Program-made: the position numbers and the translations under genes | Origin: Triatoma infestans | Taxonomy: Eukaryota > Arthropoda > Insecta > Hemiptera > Reduviidae | DNA: 64,000 nt | Direction of reading: 5' to 3' | Assembly: GCA_011037195.1 (NCBI GenBank) | Contig: JAAEAF010000104.1 | Span: 212,001-276,000, forward strand | Shown here: positions 1-12,515 of the stretch, piece by piece | How positions within the stretch are numbered: position 1 is the stretch's first letter | Layout of the letters: each line of letters begins with the position of its first letter | The notes under the pieces: model-generated | Told to the model about the DNA's origin: nothing | Seen by the model: only the letters and a program-made list of their open reading frames with translations | Databases searched by the model: none

Positions 1-313
1 ATGTTTTCTACTTATTGATTTAACTAGAAAATCCTGTTATAGAAACTGTATGCAAGAAGTTGCGGATCATAACTAGAATATTTTGTAATTTATGGTATTA
101 ATAAAAATTTTTTTATTTTTTTTATTTATGAGTTGCGACAGCAATTAAATGCTCTCTGTCTTAACATTTTATTTAGTTTTGTTTTGGAAACAGATATGAG
201 ATATATCGCAATACTTTTGTCCATGATTTACCAGCATGAAAAGTAAATTCTCACTGCAATTTCAGAAGTTCGATCTAATCTCTTATGGAAAGTAATTTTG
301 TTTAGATATTTAG

Positions 314-3300
314 TTGCGGATCAAGGAGAAGATACCAAACGTTGTAGCCAAAAGGAAATATCTAAACATGTAGATATTACAAGCGCCACAAAATATTTCA
401 GTCTGGACTTGGCATTTGGTCCTTATAGGTAAGTAAAACAGTTTGACAAATGGGTGTAGATAAAAGTTTCAGTTTTGCATAATTAAGTCTTGCAGATTCT
501 GCTCAAATTTGTCAACCAACCTAAGGCCCCATTTGAAACGATTAATGCCCAGCCACTTAAGATTCACTTCGGAATCCCCAAAGAACTCACATCTCCCAGG
601 TGTACTTTATGTAAGTTAGGTTTTCCTGACTTTCATCGCCACTCCTGCTCAAAGCCTTTCTTTCAAAGTATCGAGTCCCAATGACGTCCATACATATTCC
701 AGCACCTTTCATAGTATCGCATCTCCATCACATGCCTCTCAGACTTTTACATTTCTTCTTTTAAGAGAGCAGTATACAGTAAATCCTTCCTAGTCTGTGC
801 TTCAACCCTCTGGTACTCACTATCAGTATCTGTTCATCATGCATCTTCGCTATCTATCTTTAATAGCACCTTTTCTTCTCCTTTTCCAACTCCATCACGC
901 TATTTAAGTTAACCTAACTCGCTTTTAATTTGAATTTCATAATTTTGCATGTTTTATCCTGTAGCTAAACTAAAATATTTTATACTTTTTTTTTGTTTTT
1001 TAAATTTCTTTCTCTTTTATCTCACTGTTGTTAGTTTTGTTTTACCTATTTCAATTTAATTGTGAACAATATATTACTGTTTTTCAGCTGATTTTTTTTG
1101 TTCTCTATAGTAGTTATAATTCTCAGAGGATTCAAATCCCATAATGAAATATTTTTTTATTTCATTTCTTACTACCAGACTTATATATATAGATATATTG
1201 ATTTGCCAAGTGAAATATAACGAAAAAAATGTATAATATTAAATCCTTTATAGGAAAAGTGTATGAACAATTAATTGCCAAACATATGTATGTACATGAT
1301 GCAGAAAAAAGGATTATACATTATATACATTTATGCCTTTAAATAGAGATAAAGTCCATCTATTTGTAAACTAGATTCTATAGTTATTACCTGGTTATTA
1401 AATGTATAGAGGAATTGTTATATAATAAATAATTACAAATTTAATGCAATTATTGTAATTTAAAAGGAATCAAGGATGTCTTTCCATTGAACATTTTTTA
1501 TGGTATAACCAATCTGAAGAATTTGACATTAGTACACTTCAAGGAGATTGAATTAAATTTTGAGAATTCAAAGATGTGTTGACATGAAAACAATTGGTCT
1601 ATTTTATATCATATTGTAAACAATAGTAGATTCATGAATTAGGTATTAAAATTCATACAAATATTAATAATTATGCCGGATTTTGATATGATTTTTCATT
1701 TATTTATGACCTCTTTATTATTATATTATTATTTAGATTCTTTCTTGTTGCCTTTATTTTTTTAACTTTGATTAAGAAAAACACCACAATCCTTTGAGGC
1801 CAAAAGACCTAGAGTATTACCTGTCGCATCACAGTATTGCGTATATTAAATATTCTTTGAAATAGAAGTTTTTTGTTTTGTTTAAGATTGGACTATACTC
1901 GAAATGGTAGGCACTTATTAATTGGTGGAAGAAAGGGGCATGTAGCGGCAATGGATTGGGTAACAAAAAACTTACTTTGTGAAATTAATGTAATGGAGGA
2001 AGTATATGATGTGCAGTAAGTATTGGACTAGTCAATGAAGTATATGTAATTAGCCTTTATACAAATATTGGACTGCCAATATTGCAGATGGTTACACATA
2101 GAAACAATGTTTGCCGCAGCGCAAAAAAATTGGGTGTACATATATGATAACCAGGGTGTAGAGCTTCATTGTTTAAAACAATTAAACAGAGTTCTGCATA
2201 TGACCTTTTTACCTCACCATTTTCTTCTTGCTACTGTAGTAAGTACAATACATAAATGTTTCAGTTAATATTAGTAAAAGCTTTTTCAATCGTAGATTAA
2301 GATATGGATCAAGATTAATCCCGCAAAGTAAATTTCATAATGTGCAATAACAAAAACATTCTTTTAGAAACAGATATACCATATTTCTAACATTTAATCA
2401 AATACCTGTATGATTATTAAATGTATTATCAGTAGATATCAAATTTCTTGTACTATTAGAATGAAAATGGCTGGATCAAATGGTTAGATGTATCAATTGG
2501 AAAACTGATAAGTGAGTTTCATTCAAAATTAGGTCGAGTAGCTGTTATGACACAAAATCCTTACAATGCAGTTTTATGCCTTGGCCATTCTAAAGGTAAT
2601 GGATTTTTTGCTTATTTTATAACCTTACTGTTATATTATGTGGTGGGAGCTGATCTTAATGTATATAGTAAGTGTAAATAGATAAATTAAGTTATTAAAT
2701 TCTATAAACATTCCAACATACATCATATAATTATCTACATTACTTAGGAAAATGAAAAATTGTTAATAACGGAAAAGAAACGTAGAGGATTGATAGTAGC
2801 AATGAGATCTTATTTTAATTTTTTTCTTATATATTAAAATTCTTTAGTCAGTATACTGATAAGCAGTAAACGAATGGAATAAATAAAATAAAAGGGTACG
2901 TAGCATATTTTTTTCTAACCCCATTAATTTTGCGAATATTTGAATTGAATAAAATCGGATTCAGGGTGCAGCGTTATTTCTCTTAAATCTAATAAATAAT
3001 TTCGAATCTATTAAAATAGACTTGCTTTATTTCGAATAGTCTTTAGGCAAGTAGAAAATATTAACAATTGTTGTCAAGGGTACAAAGGCAAACCCACTGC
3101 CACTTAGAATTTTTGTGGTTTTTTGTGACATAACTGTGTTTGTAAAATAATAAAATATGTATATATAGGGAGGAGCGAATAGATAGTTGGTTTGGATAAG
3201 ATACACGAAGGGACGCCAAGATCCCTAAAGAAGGGACTAAATTCCTCAGAGACATTTTCCGTGGTAGCCTGCTTCATTTTGTGGTCATCGACTAGTTTCG

Positions 3301-6300
3301 GGCGTTCGCCCATCTTCAGGATGCGTCTGTCACACAGTATGATAACACAAGACTTACACAGAGCAAATACAGTTTATACACTCAGTATCACACTGTCTGG
3401 TAAACGCATCCTGAAGATGGGCGAACGCCTGAAACCGGTCGATGACCACAAAATTAAGCAGGCTACCACGGAAAATGTCTCTGATGCTTTCCAGCTCTGC
3501 GGAACCAACCACCACAACGACTAAATTCATATCTTAACGTTGGGTAGTGATATCGATTATGGTCACTACCTTGGATTTTATACAGCTCATTATGAGTAGT
3601 AAAGTATGTTTGCTAACCGCTTCTGTCAATATCACACTTTTGGCATTTTCGGCTTAAAATTTTTTTTGGCATTTTATTGATTTATTTATAACTTTTAGAG
3701 TCTTCAGAAATGATTGCCCAGTCTTGATATTATTAAATTAAAAAAAATAAATAAATCACCATTCATTAGTGTCTAAAAGTTTTGATATATTAAAATACTT
3801 ATTATTAAATACGTTTAAGGTGTGGTTAGCATGTGGAGTCCCAGTAGTGATAAGCCCTTAGTACAGATGCTGTGCCATAAAACAGGAGTTCAAGGAATTG
3901 CAATAGAACGCACTGGAAAGTAAGTTAATTTAATTAGTAAAAGTAAAAAAAATACAATAAAGTGTAACACCAACACGACTTTTTTTTGTAGCAGTTTTCA
4001 TAGTTTTGATTGACAAATTTCTTAAAAGTCCAAATTTTTACTGAATGTTTAGTTCCCTTAATTTCGTAGATGAAATGTACATAATACTACTAAGATAGTA
4101 TTTTATAAATAGAAGCAAACCTATCAGGTTCCATAGAATATCATCAAGATAAATTTTTCGGAAAATGTTCATTAATAGTAAAAGGTTTATTAACATGCAG
4201 TATGTATACCTAATTTAAGAAGTTTCAAGAGAGTCGTTTTCGAGAAACTTGAAAAACTTACGTTATTTAATTATTTTTTACTTTGAAAATATTCTGTGTT
4301 CTCTCTCTCTCAACGTTATACACATAAATACTCCCATTCGCTAAAAACATTTTTTTATACTCTACTCAAAGGACTACAAAACATGTGTTTTTAGTGAAGA
4401 CTCACTTACGAAAATTTGACACGATTGTAATAATTCCTCTTACAGCCGTAAAAAATAAACAAGTAAAATTTGGAAGTAATTAACTTTTATGTGCTACAGA
4501 TATATGGCTACATCTTCAGTTGGTAAAGAGTTAAAAATATGGGATATTCGATCCTTAGTTGGCCCAGTAAAACATTATACCCTCAGAGGTTCGCCGTCAG
4601 ATTTGTCATTTAGCCAGCAAGGATTACTAGCCGCTTCAATTGGAAGACATGTTGATGTGAGTTAATTTCATCATGTATTATAACGATATGCTGATATGTA
4701 GTGCTATTTACATTTTATTTTTATTAGATCTATCGGAACTGTCATATTCAAGAAGTATCTGAACCATACTTGTGTCATAAAACGATAACTCCAATTAAGA
4801 ATATTGAGTTTTGTCCTTATGAAGACATACTGGGCATAGGTTGTTATTCAGGATTTACAAGTATTTTGGTGCCAGGTTAGTTTTTTTATTTTAAACATTA
4901 TTTTCTAATAATTCACATATTCAATTTTTCACATTTTTCTCTTCAGTATATTTAAAAATAATATAATCCCATAATTGAATTAGTGCAACTCATTAAAATT
5001 TTTCACAGGGGCTGGTGAGCCTAACTATGACGCTCTGGAAGCTAATCCTATGCAGTCAAAATCTCAAAGAAGGGAAGCAGAAGTGAAATCTCTTCTCGAA
5101 AAAATTCAACCAGAAATGATTACATTAGATCCAACAACTTTGACTGAAATGGACATTCCTACATTGAAAGAGCGATTAGATGCCAAAGTCAAACTTCTTG
5201 TAAGTAAAGTAATTTTTTATTTAAAATTTTGGACGAAACTTAAAAATGTTTTTTATAGCGAAGGAATCCCTCATTGGCACGCGGATGTCTCTAGTTCGAA
5301 TCTCGCCAGAGACAGTATTGCCCATAGATTTTCTCTACCTAGAAGCGTCTGCAGCTCAGTGTCCGGCGATATGTTGTCTGTAATCTGAGAACATTGTCCG
5401 GTAGTACACGAGATGGCTCCAGTGTACAGACGCTGATGCGCCATAAAAAAAATATCCTTTAATTAATTGGCATTATTTCTTTTAGTTATTTGAATAACTT
5501 CATTCAGTTTTCTTTATTTCATGTTAAAGGCTATCTATCCAAAAAATGGATTCAGAACTTAAGATTTAAACTGTTTCAGAATTTAAAACCCCCTGAAATA
5601 AATTTTGTTCCGAGAAAGAAGAAACGAGGAAATACTGCTAGAGCTGCTAAAGTGAAGAAAATTGTGAAGGAAACTCGGAAAAAGGTATGTTGAAGGTTTT
5701 AAGCCATCTAGATAGAAATAAGATTTTCCTTGTTTATTTTTATTTATTTTGTCTAACGTTGCCATATTTCACTTCGTAGTGCATGTGATTTGAGGATATT
5801 CGATAACTTTTACCAGCAACACTTATGCCTTTTTTTTAAAACCTATGCTTATTTGAAGGATTCTTTTGTTGTATATGCAGTTGGGTTCGCAATATGAGTT
5901 CTATCATAGCATATGTACTTCATTATTTTGGTTTCCGGTTTCGGATTTTCATCCAACGTCAGAGTAAAGTTTTAATCAATTCGTATAGAGAAATTACTTC
6001 AACTATATATGTTTAACACATCATGCGGATGTGTACTCTGACGATGTATGAGAATCTGGAACCGGTCAGAACCAAAATAATGAAGCCATGCTACGACAAA
6101 AATCATAGAGATTCTTTAGTTCTCCACATTAATTTTATTTTGCCGAAAGTTTTACCTTTACTGGACTAGAGTACAGTTTTCGGAGCCATATTCTGACTTT
6201 TTCTTCTCCTAAAGTTGTTATTCTTTAACTAAAAATCGCTTGCAGAAACTCTGCTTAGAATCTGCTTATTCAAATTTTATTTATGTTCTCTTATTAATCT

Positions 6301-6640
6301 AAACCGCCGTCAGGATGATAACAGTCCTGCTGCATCTACTTTTGTAGAACATATTATAAAATTAAATAAATTATGTAGGATTTCTGTTTAAAACGTTATA
6401 TTCTGCCAATATATGCTACACATTATTGAAAGTATAATTAAAATAATCTTTCCAGACTTTTAAATCTAGTAAAAAGTTATTCTGTTCTTTCATTAGTTTT
6501 TTTGTTAATAGGATCTCTTGCGCGAGATGAAACAAGCTAAAGACAAAATATTAAATGAGAACGATGCTGAAGATAAAGATGAGAAAACTAGTAGAAAACC
6601 TCACGTACTCGATAGGTTTTCCGCTAAAAAGAGGAAATAA
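314..6640 (+). CDS. WDR46: WDR46 / Utp7 homolog (BING4-type WD40 protein), 5'-partial
   Basis: WD40 protein of the small-subunit processome, needed in the nucleolus for 18S rRNA processing (known for WDR46 and yeast Utp7). Ten coding exons are seen: 314-428, 1887-2015, 2088-2238, 2460-2595, 3820-3919, 4500-4656, 4728-4875, 5009-5199, 5580-5684 and 6512-6640. All have AG/GT borders and the phases agree from exon to exon, giving about 453 codons. Landmarks: [11 protein letters not shown] in the second exon, [15 protein letters not shown] in the third, [12 protein letters not shown] in the fourth, [11 protein letters not shown] in the seventh. The BING4CT domain follows, with [16 protein letters not shown] across the seventh and eighth exons and [14 protein letters not shown] after it. 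The last exon ends in [11 protein letters not shown], a basic tail expected of a nucleolar protein. The first visible exon starts in phase 2, so at least one upstream exon is missing, probably left of the window. Introns carry a SINE and Penelope-type palindromes. Confidence 0.95.
429..1886. other. WDR46 intron, no recognised element
   Basis: A 1.46-kb AT-rich intron between the first two visible WDR46 exons. A pyrimidine-rich, slightly less AT-rich patch at about 520-900 has short open frames, but none matches a family I recognise. I see no terminal repeats or tRNA-like boxes. Confidence 0.6.
3247..3483. repeat. Penelope-type palindromic LTR repeat (family 1), WDR46 intron
   Basis: Two arms of about 95 bp (3247-3345 and 3388-3483) are inverted copies of each other around a roughly 40-bp spacer. 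The right arm holds CTGAAGA (3411-3417), a GGGC-GAAC-GCCT hairpin and GAAAC (3431-3435), the layout of a hammerhead-ribozyme core. Very similar units lie at 25096-25696, 29406-29531 and 49263-49410, the last beside a Penelope-type RT. I therefore read it as a non-autonomous Penelope-like LTR pair in inverted order. Both the orientation and the ribozyme reading are inference. Confidence 0.75.
4318..4444. repeat. Remnant of the CTTTCTCTTAC terminal-repeat family
   Basis: Lies in the WDR46 intron 3920-4499. It shares a run of similar sequence with the right part of the copy at 31117-31945 and with 7205-7240, including TTTGACACGATTGTAATA followed by a CCTCTTAC end. Fragment only. Confidence 0.55.
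5260..5450 (+). repeat. tRNA-derived SINE, family A
   Basis: Lies in the WDR46 intron 5200-5579. It has a B-box-like AGTTCGAATCT (5293-5303), a body with GTCCGG repeats shared with copies at 30641, 34028 and 48790, and the family 3' end TGATGCGCC followed by an A-run. The tRNA-like head is eroded. The element starts about 60 bp downstream of an exon donor. Confidence 0.75.
5903..6100. repeat. Penelope-type palindromic LTR repeat (family 3), WDR46 intron
   Basis: Inverted arms at about 5903-5967 and 6034-6100 (for example TTCATTATTTTGG on the left, CCAAAATAATGAA on the right). The right arm carries CTGACGA at 6038-6044, then GAGAATC and a damaged GAACC in place of GAAAC. Related copies are at 17943-18100 and 21151-21215. 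Confidence 0.65.
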
Positions 6641-6641
6641 A
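6636..6641 (+). promoter_or_regulatory. AATAAA polyadenylation signal overlapping the WDR46 stop
   Basis: The stop codon TAA (6638-6640) sits inside an AATAAA hexamer. If used, the 3' UTR would be only about 10-30 nt. The signal is read from sequence and its use is unproven. Confidence 0.5.
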
Positions 6642-6683
6642 GAATTCATGTAAGTAATTCTTGCTTTATTATTATAAAACTCT

Positions 6684-7255
6684 GATACACTCACACAATT
6701 TTCTCTTACTCCAGTTTTCAAAATTATGATTGACAAATATTATAGTTAGTATATCAAATTTAATGAAACTCGCCGTTTTTATGGAGAAAATCGCAAAAAT
6801 TGAAAAATACTTCATGTAAAAAAGCACTTCCGGTCATCCGATTTTTAAAACTCGGAATTTCGACAACATGTTTAATATTATTTAGAGATGTAGTTGTGTA
6901 ATAAACTGAAATAGCACTTTAGAGGAAACCGTAACCTCTCCCCCAAAAGTACCCATAAATGAATTTTCCCGGAGAAATGAAGTGGTACTTCTGGCTGAGG
7001 GATTTTAACAGATAACCTACTATCGGATCCCACGGTGATACCTAAACGGATTATCAAGTTTGAACTTTCTATGGTTTTTCGTTTTTGAGATATGCTGTTC
7101 ACATACTTACATCATTTCTAAAGTTCACATACTTGATCATTTTCTAAAACCACTTTTTTGGACTCAGGGGTCCTCAAAACGGATTCCGGTGAAAACTCGA
7201 TATCGAAAATTTGACACGATTACAATACTATCTCTTACTAGTAGTAAGAGAAAGT
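6684..7255. repeat. Non-autonomous element of the CTTTCTCTTAC terminal-repeat family
   Basis: Starts 44 bp after the WDR46 stop with ACACTCACACAATTTTCTC and ends near 7255 with GTAAGAGAAAG, the inverted complement of the start. Its interior, read in reverse, matches 57395-57640 over several hundred bases (GATCGTGTCAA, CCATGGGATCCGA, GGAAGTACCAC). It has no coding capacity. Confidence 0.65.
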
Positions 7256-7861
7256 AAAAATGTAATATCTTTATTATTCTTTTCTTTTTTTAATCCCATA
7301 GTAAACATGCTGAGCACTTTCGTCAAATAATCTAGTTGGTGTAAAATAATTGATTTAAATATTTCAATGTATAATAATGTATAAGAAATTTTATAGATTT
7401 AAATATTACATATTTTATTACATTTAAATATTTAAGTACTGTCTTTACTAAACTACTTACTTCATTATTTCGTTATCAATTTTATAAACTAGAGTATATA
7501 TTTTAACTATTATTGCATCTAAAAGTTTTAACTGTTTGGGAAATATTCTAGCAACTCCAATTACGTTCGGAAGTGTGATATGAAAGTTTAGTGTTGTAGT
7601 TTTAATAGTCTTCTAGGTTTGAATTCGAAGTTGATTTAGCATCTGAATATTCCTTCCATGGGGCGTTAATTGCGATGAGTAAGATTTTATTTTGTAAAAA
7701 TAAAAGTATCAGTAATATCTGATTCGATAGCATTAGGAGAAAGTAAAAGTCAAGGAACATAGCTAGAATTTGGGCATTTTTGAAAATTTATAATTCCCAA
7801 TTCTGGATTTTTCATTAATACTTTAAATCCTGTTATTATGTTTAATTAAAAAAAAAAAAAT

Positions 7862-8054
7862 TGAAGTAGTGTCTACTCTTTTACGATAGCTTAACGTCCA
7901 ACTACCAAATTAGGTGTCGGAAGCACATACTTTTATAATAACATTTTTCAAACTAATATAAATTTAGCAGTTATAAGTTATAACGCAGGGACTCGAAACT
8001 GAGGACCTCCCTGTTACAAGTCCACGTTCACAATCACTTAACCAATACGCTCCT
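7862..8054 (-). repeat. tRNA-derived SINE, family B (tRNA-Thr-like head)
   Basis: On the minus strand it begins GGAGCGTATTGGTTAAGTG (A-box-like). It continues with ACTTGTAAC, an anticodon-loop look-alike with TGT in the anticodon position, and then GTTTCGAGTCCC (B box). The body ends in TAGACACTAC. A second copy lies at 16022-16216. Confidence 0.75.
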
Positions 8055-9169
8055 TCATATTTAATGATTTTCAGTAATTCTTAAGAATTAGGTAAATAAA
8101 AAAACAAAATTTACGAGATCATTTGAAAAACAAAAAAAAGTGAAAAATTTTAATCGTTTTTGTAACAAATAATTATTTATTTTTCATTTATTCTTACTAT
8201 AATTAGTATTTTTGGATTTATTTAATTTTTCTATATTTAATTGAAAGATATATATGTTCAATTTCTTTAATGTAGGTTGAATGCCATAAATGTTCCCACT
8301 TCGCCAGAGACATATACAACGTCAGTTGTTTCTTCAAGGTTCTGGTGAGCAACTTTGTTCCCAAATGTTATTTTTAGATTAAAAAATATTCAGATTTCAC
8401 TTGGTTTATTTCAAAAAAGACAAACAAATATTTACAATAAAATGTATTGTTCAGCTACAATTACATTTAGCGAATTGTTGCATTACTAAAAAAAACATAC
8501 ATTACTGGGATTTTTCTTTTTTGGAGCTCCATATTCTTGAAATTATTGGACGTTCATTAGCCTTAATGGTACAAACAAGAGTAAAGCTCTATTCAGATCA
8601 GAAAAGCACAGTATTGGATGTATTGGAATAAAAAAAAATACAATATTTTTTTAATTGTGATGTTGAAACCATGAAATAAATATTTATTTTGTTAGTTTTA
8701 ATTTTTTCCCTCATTATGTCGCAGCTTAAATCCTAATTCCTTGAAAAATCATCTACACAAAACACCTTTCATGATTTTTTCAGACTGCAATTTGCAAATT
8801 CCAATAGACAGATTTTCTTAAAATTTGGGATTTTTTCACATACAACTTTGCTGATTTTAATTCGCCATTGATCATAAGTGCAAACTTTTCTCTGGATTGA
8901 TGATCAATCCAGTTTCCCACTAATCTCAACACACTTCATGCATTCAGAGCCTGGTCATCTGCAATCTTTAAGATCATTCTCTGAATTTATAACCGCAATT
9001 CTTGGAAAAAATATGGTCGCCGACTTAGCGGAAGAGTTAATCTATAGTAAGATTGAACAAAATCTCTGAGAGAGGATCGCTTTGAGCTGTGCTCTGAAGA
9101 ACTTGTTTCTCCAGTGGTGAGGATCCCAATATATAATTTTAATTTATCAAAGCAGAGAAGAGTATTTTT
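8055..9169. other. AT-rich intergenic DNA without a recognised gene
   Basis: Between the family-B SINE and the LINE 3' end. One 76-codon open frame at 8401-8631 is AT-biased and matches nothing I know. No splice-supported exon was found. Confidence 0.6.
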
Positions 9170-9990
9170 TTTATGACAGAGGGGCATGGAAGAACGGGCC
9201 GCCAATTTTAGGCGAATCTATGTGGTACACGGACGGGTCTAGGATGGAAGGAGTGGGAGCCGGCGTGTACGCCGCTCATCCGAGATGTAATATCTCGATG
9301 AGCCTGGGAAGGCTAGCTACGGTCTTTCAGGCGGAGCTAGTCGCAATTCTTACCTGCGCCGCCGAAATAAGAAGCCGCGGAGTGCATAACTCCAGAATCG
9401 TCATTTATTTAGGCTAATCGACATTAGCCAGGCTGCCCTACGGACAATTGAGCTCAAGGCTGGTGTGGGATTGCCTAGGTGCACTTAGGGATGTTATTAG
9501 CCATAACAAGGTCTAACAAGGGCTACTCGCCCAGGCTATCTGCAGAATTACTCCAACTAGGCCTTTGGCCTAGGATGGCAGTTGGCGTTCTCACTGGCCA
9601 TTGCAGACTTAATAAGCACATGCATCGCATGGGCCTGGCAACGGATAGCCTGGGTAGGTTTTGTCAGGAAGAAGAGGAAACAGCAATGCACGTGCTAAGT
9701 CAGTGCGAGGGGCTACATAGTATATCTGAGGTACCGCCTCTTCGGAGAAGAAAAGCTGGTGCCTACAGGCCTTAGCCAGGGGCCTCTCTCAGGTCTATTA
9801 AGTCTATTAAGGCAGGCAGGACTCGAGAGGGTGCTCTAATTGACCATCCGGGGAGACCTCCCCAACTCCACAGTTCGATGAAGGACAGGACGGAGGTAGG
9901 GTCTCCAACTTAGGGGGTGTCACAATAGACCCTCGGGGGTCGCGGTGGCGCAGGCTGAAGAGCCAATCCCCCCAAAGAATCTAATCTATT
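9170..9990 (+). mobile_element. LINE 3' end with RNase H domain (Jockey/R1/I-like), degenerate
   Basis: At 9220-9416 a frame reads WYTDGSRMEGVGAGVYA and then FQAELVAILTCA, the start of an RNase H domain as found at the end of I-, R1- and Jockey-group LINE polyproteins. After a break, 9585-9735 encodes TGHCRLNKHMHRMGLA and FCQEEEETAMHVLSQCE, the usual zinc-like C-terminal segment. Several stops and frameshifts make it a pseudogene, and the RT part is absent (5' truncation). The tail ends in AATCTAATCTA. Other 3' tails of this group are at 17620-17770 and 27640-28015. Confidence 0.85.
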
Positions 9991-10829
9991 TTTTTTATTG
10001 TAGTACACTGTTATGCGCAGAGAAAAACAAAAAGAGCTACATATTCGGAAGTGTTTCTTTTTGTTGCACACTACAAAAGGATCTATTACGCACAATTCAT
10101 CTTAATGAATATTACCAGCAACAGTGTGGTATTTTCATGTAACTCATCTTAATTAACACTCCAACTCTAGGAGTATTGCATTTTGGTTCAGTTTTCGATT
10201 TTCTGAAAATATATATTCGAGACCAATGTTACAAAAATATTTTTAGAAGTTAGTCAGAATATGTAAACAAATACGGGGTTCCGGTCCCAAAAACAAAAAA
10301 TCGCATTAAGCAGAAACTTGTCTGAATATTCACAGAGAATGCAATACAAAGATTACAGTTACCCGAAAATATCAGTTTATTGAATGTTTTTTCAGTTATT
10401 CATAATTTTCTTTAAACTTTATGGATATAAATAGTTAATTTTAGAGGAGCTTTTTTTTTAGAAAAAGTTCAGATTTAATTTTAGAGTTTTAGGCGGAAAC
10501 TGGCTTGACCATCAATCCAATTAGCACTTGTTATGGTCAATGACTAATTAAAACCAGCAACAGTGAATCATGGGAGTAAGCAATAGATTATTTCTATAGG
10601 TCAAGAAAACTTTAAGTATCTTGGGTATATGTTTTCTGGGAATTAGTCTCCAACGAAAATAGGGAGATTATAACGAACTTATTGAGAACAAATTGGTTAA
10701 TTAATATTCAATATAGCTTTCTAGACCTACCCATTCTTTTACATCAATCCGTTCTCCCTAAAGGCACAGGGGATATGATCAGAAGGAATCTGAAGGCTGT
10801 ATATGAACGCTTAGATAACTAGCCAATAT

Positions 10830-12515
10830 ATATATATATATAAATTCAGCATCCGTATGTTTGTGGCCGCAAAACTCGAAAGTAGTCGATGGATTGACTT
10901 GAAATTTTTACACACCGTTGCTTTTTATATAAGAGTGACTTTTTACTCCGAAGTTCCCACGGAAACGGGAAATTCCGAGCGTTTCGTGAGGTTGGTAGAA
11001 ATAGACGGACTCAGACGCGTTGCGATGGTGGCGCGCTCTCTGAACCTCTTTCTCAACTACTTAAAGTACCTCTATTCCGAAGTTCCCACGGAAACGGGAA
11101 ATTCCGAGCTAAAATCCGTTCAAACGGCCATATTCGTTAGCACTTGCTTCTTCAGGTATTGCTGCTACGTTGATAGAAGGAGGTAGAACCGCTTTCAGCT
11201 CTTAAACTGCCACTGAACATGCACTTCACACAAAACCCAACATATAACATTTCTAAAACATCAGGAAAGGAAAAGATTCTTCGGGCGTGCAAAATCATTG
11301 TATGGGATGAGTGTACAATGGCTCATAAGAAGTCATTGGATACATTAGACCATACATTGAAAGACTTGCGAAATAATCAGGTTCCATTTGGTGGAGCATC
11401 GGTGTTACTATCCAGTGATACCTCGCTCGACACCCGCTGATGAATTGCATGCCTGCTTGAAATATTCAACTCTTTGAAGCACAGTAAAAAAAATCCATTT
11501 AACAACGAATATGAGAGTTCAACTTCAAAACGATCCAACAGCTGCCATATTTTCATGACAATTACTCGAACTCGATAACGGCACTGCTCCTACAAATCCA
11601 GAAACGAGAAAAACCACCTTCCCATCTAATTTCTGCAACTGAACCTTTGTTGCAACTGATCCAATTTCTCCAACATTGTACATTCAAAAGAAGAATTAGT
11701 AGACAAGGTATTCCAAAGCCTCGAAAAACATTATTAAAATCACGCATGGTTAAGTGGAAGAGCCATTCTAGTGGCTAAAAATGTCGACGAACTCGATATG
11801 AACATCATTCTAAACAGAATCGCGTGAAACAGTGACATACAAATCGATTGTCTCCGTGAGGGACCAAAGTGAAGTAGTGAATTTTCCAACGGAATTTCTT
11901 ATTTCACTCGAGTTTCCCGGATTACCGCCTCACATTCTAAATTTGAAAATTGGAGTGCCAATTACATTACTCCGAAACATCAATCAGCCAAAGTTATGCA
12001 ATGGTAAACGATTAGTAGATAAAAAAATTAACGAATAATCTAATTGAAGCAACAATTCTCATTGGACCTCATAAAGATGATGACGTACTACTTCCAAAAA
12101 TACCACTCATTTCGACAGATATGCCGTTCGAGTTCAAACGACTTCAATTTCCAATGCGCCTTGCGTTCGCTATGACAATCAATAAAGCGCAAGGACAAAC
12201 TTTGCAAGTGTGCGATTTGAATTTAGAAAACGAATGCTTCTCCCATGGGCAATTATATGTCGCACGCTCCAGAGTCGGTAAACCATCTGATCTTTATGTT
12301 TATGCAGAAAAGAGACAAACAAAAAAATGTAGTCCTCTTTTTCATTTTAAAATGAAAAAAATTTTTTTCTTTCCTTTCAGTGCACAGCAACGTACAGTAG
12401 GGTATTAAATTGAAAGATGTGTTTTCTTGCTGAATCTATGTTAACTATATAATACTTCTATTTATTTTCCTAAAAATCAGACTGAGCCACAGCGAAGCGT
12501 GGCCGGGTTAGCTAG
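10830..12515 (+). mobile_element. Helitron with degenerate Pif1-like helicase
   Basis: The coding remnant reads IAATLIEGGRTAFSALKLPLN (11155-11216), IVWDECTMAHKKSLDTLDH near 11298-11354 and PFGGASVLLS. After frameshifts it resumes at 12121-12305 with MTINKAQGQTLQ and YVARSRVGKPSDLYVYAE. These are the middle and final motifs of the Helitron Rep/helicase protein. The Walker A segment and the Rep domain are missing, so this copy is non-autonomous. The 3' end is textbook: a hairpin followed by CTAG at 12512-12515 and then T. The 5' boundary near 10830 is in a TA repeat and is uncertain. A 34-bp sequence is repeated exactly at 10947-10980 and 11076-11109. Confidence 0.85.
12486..12515 (+). repeat. 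Helitron 3' terminal hairpin and CTAG end
   Basis: GCCAC (12486-12490) pairs with GTGGC (12499-12503), with inner GC pairs and a GAA loop. It is followed after 8 nt by CTAG and a T on the host side. This matches the Helitron rolling-circle termination signal. Confidence 0.85.

Noticed and set aside
5200..5388. Coding extension of the WDR46 eighth exon
   Set aside because: Conservation stops at the GTAAGT donor; the extension runs into a SINE.
10801..10845. TA repeat as a microsatellite of interest
   Set aside because: Short TA runs are frequent in this AT-rich DNA; it only obscures the Helitron 5' boundary.
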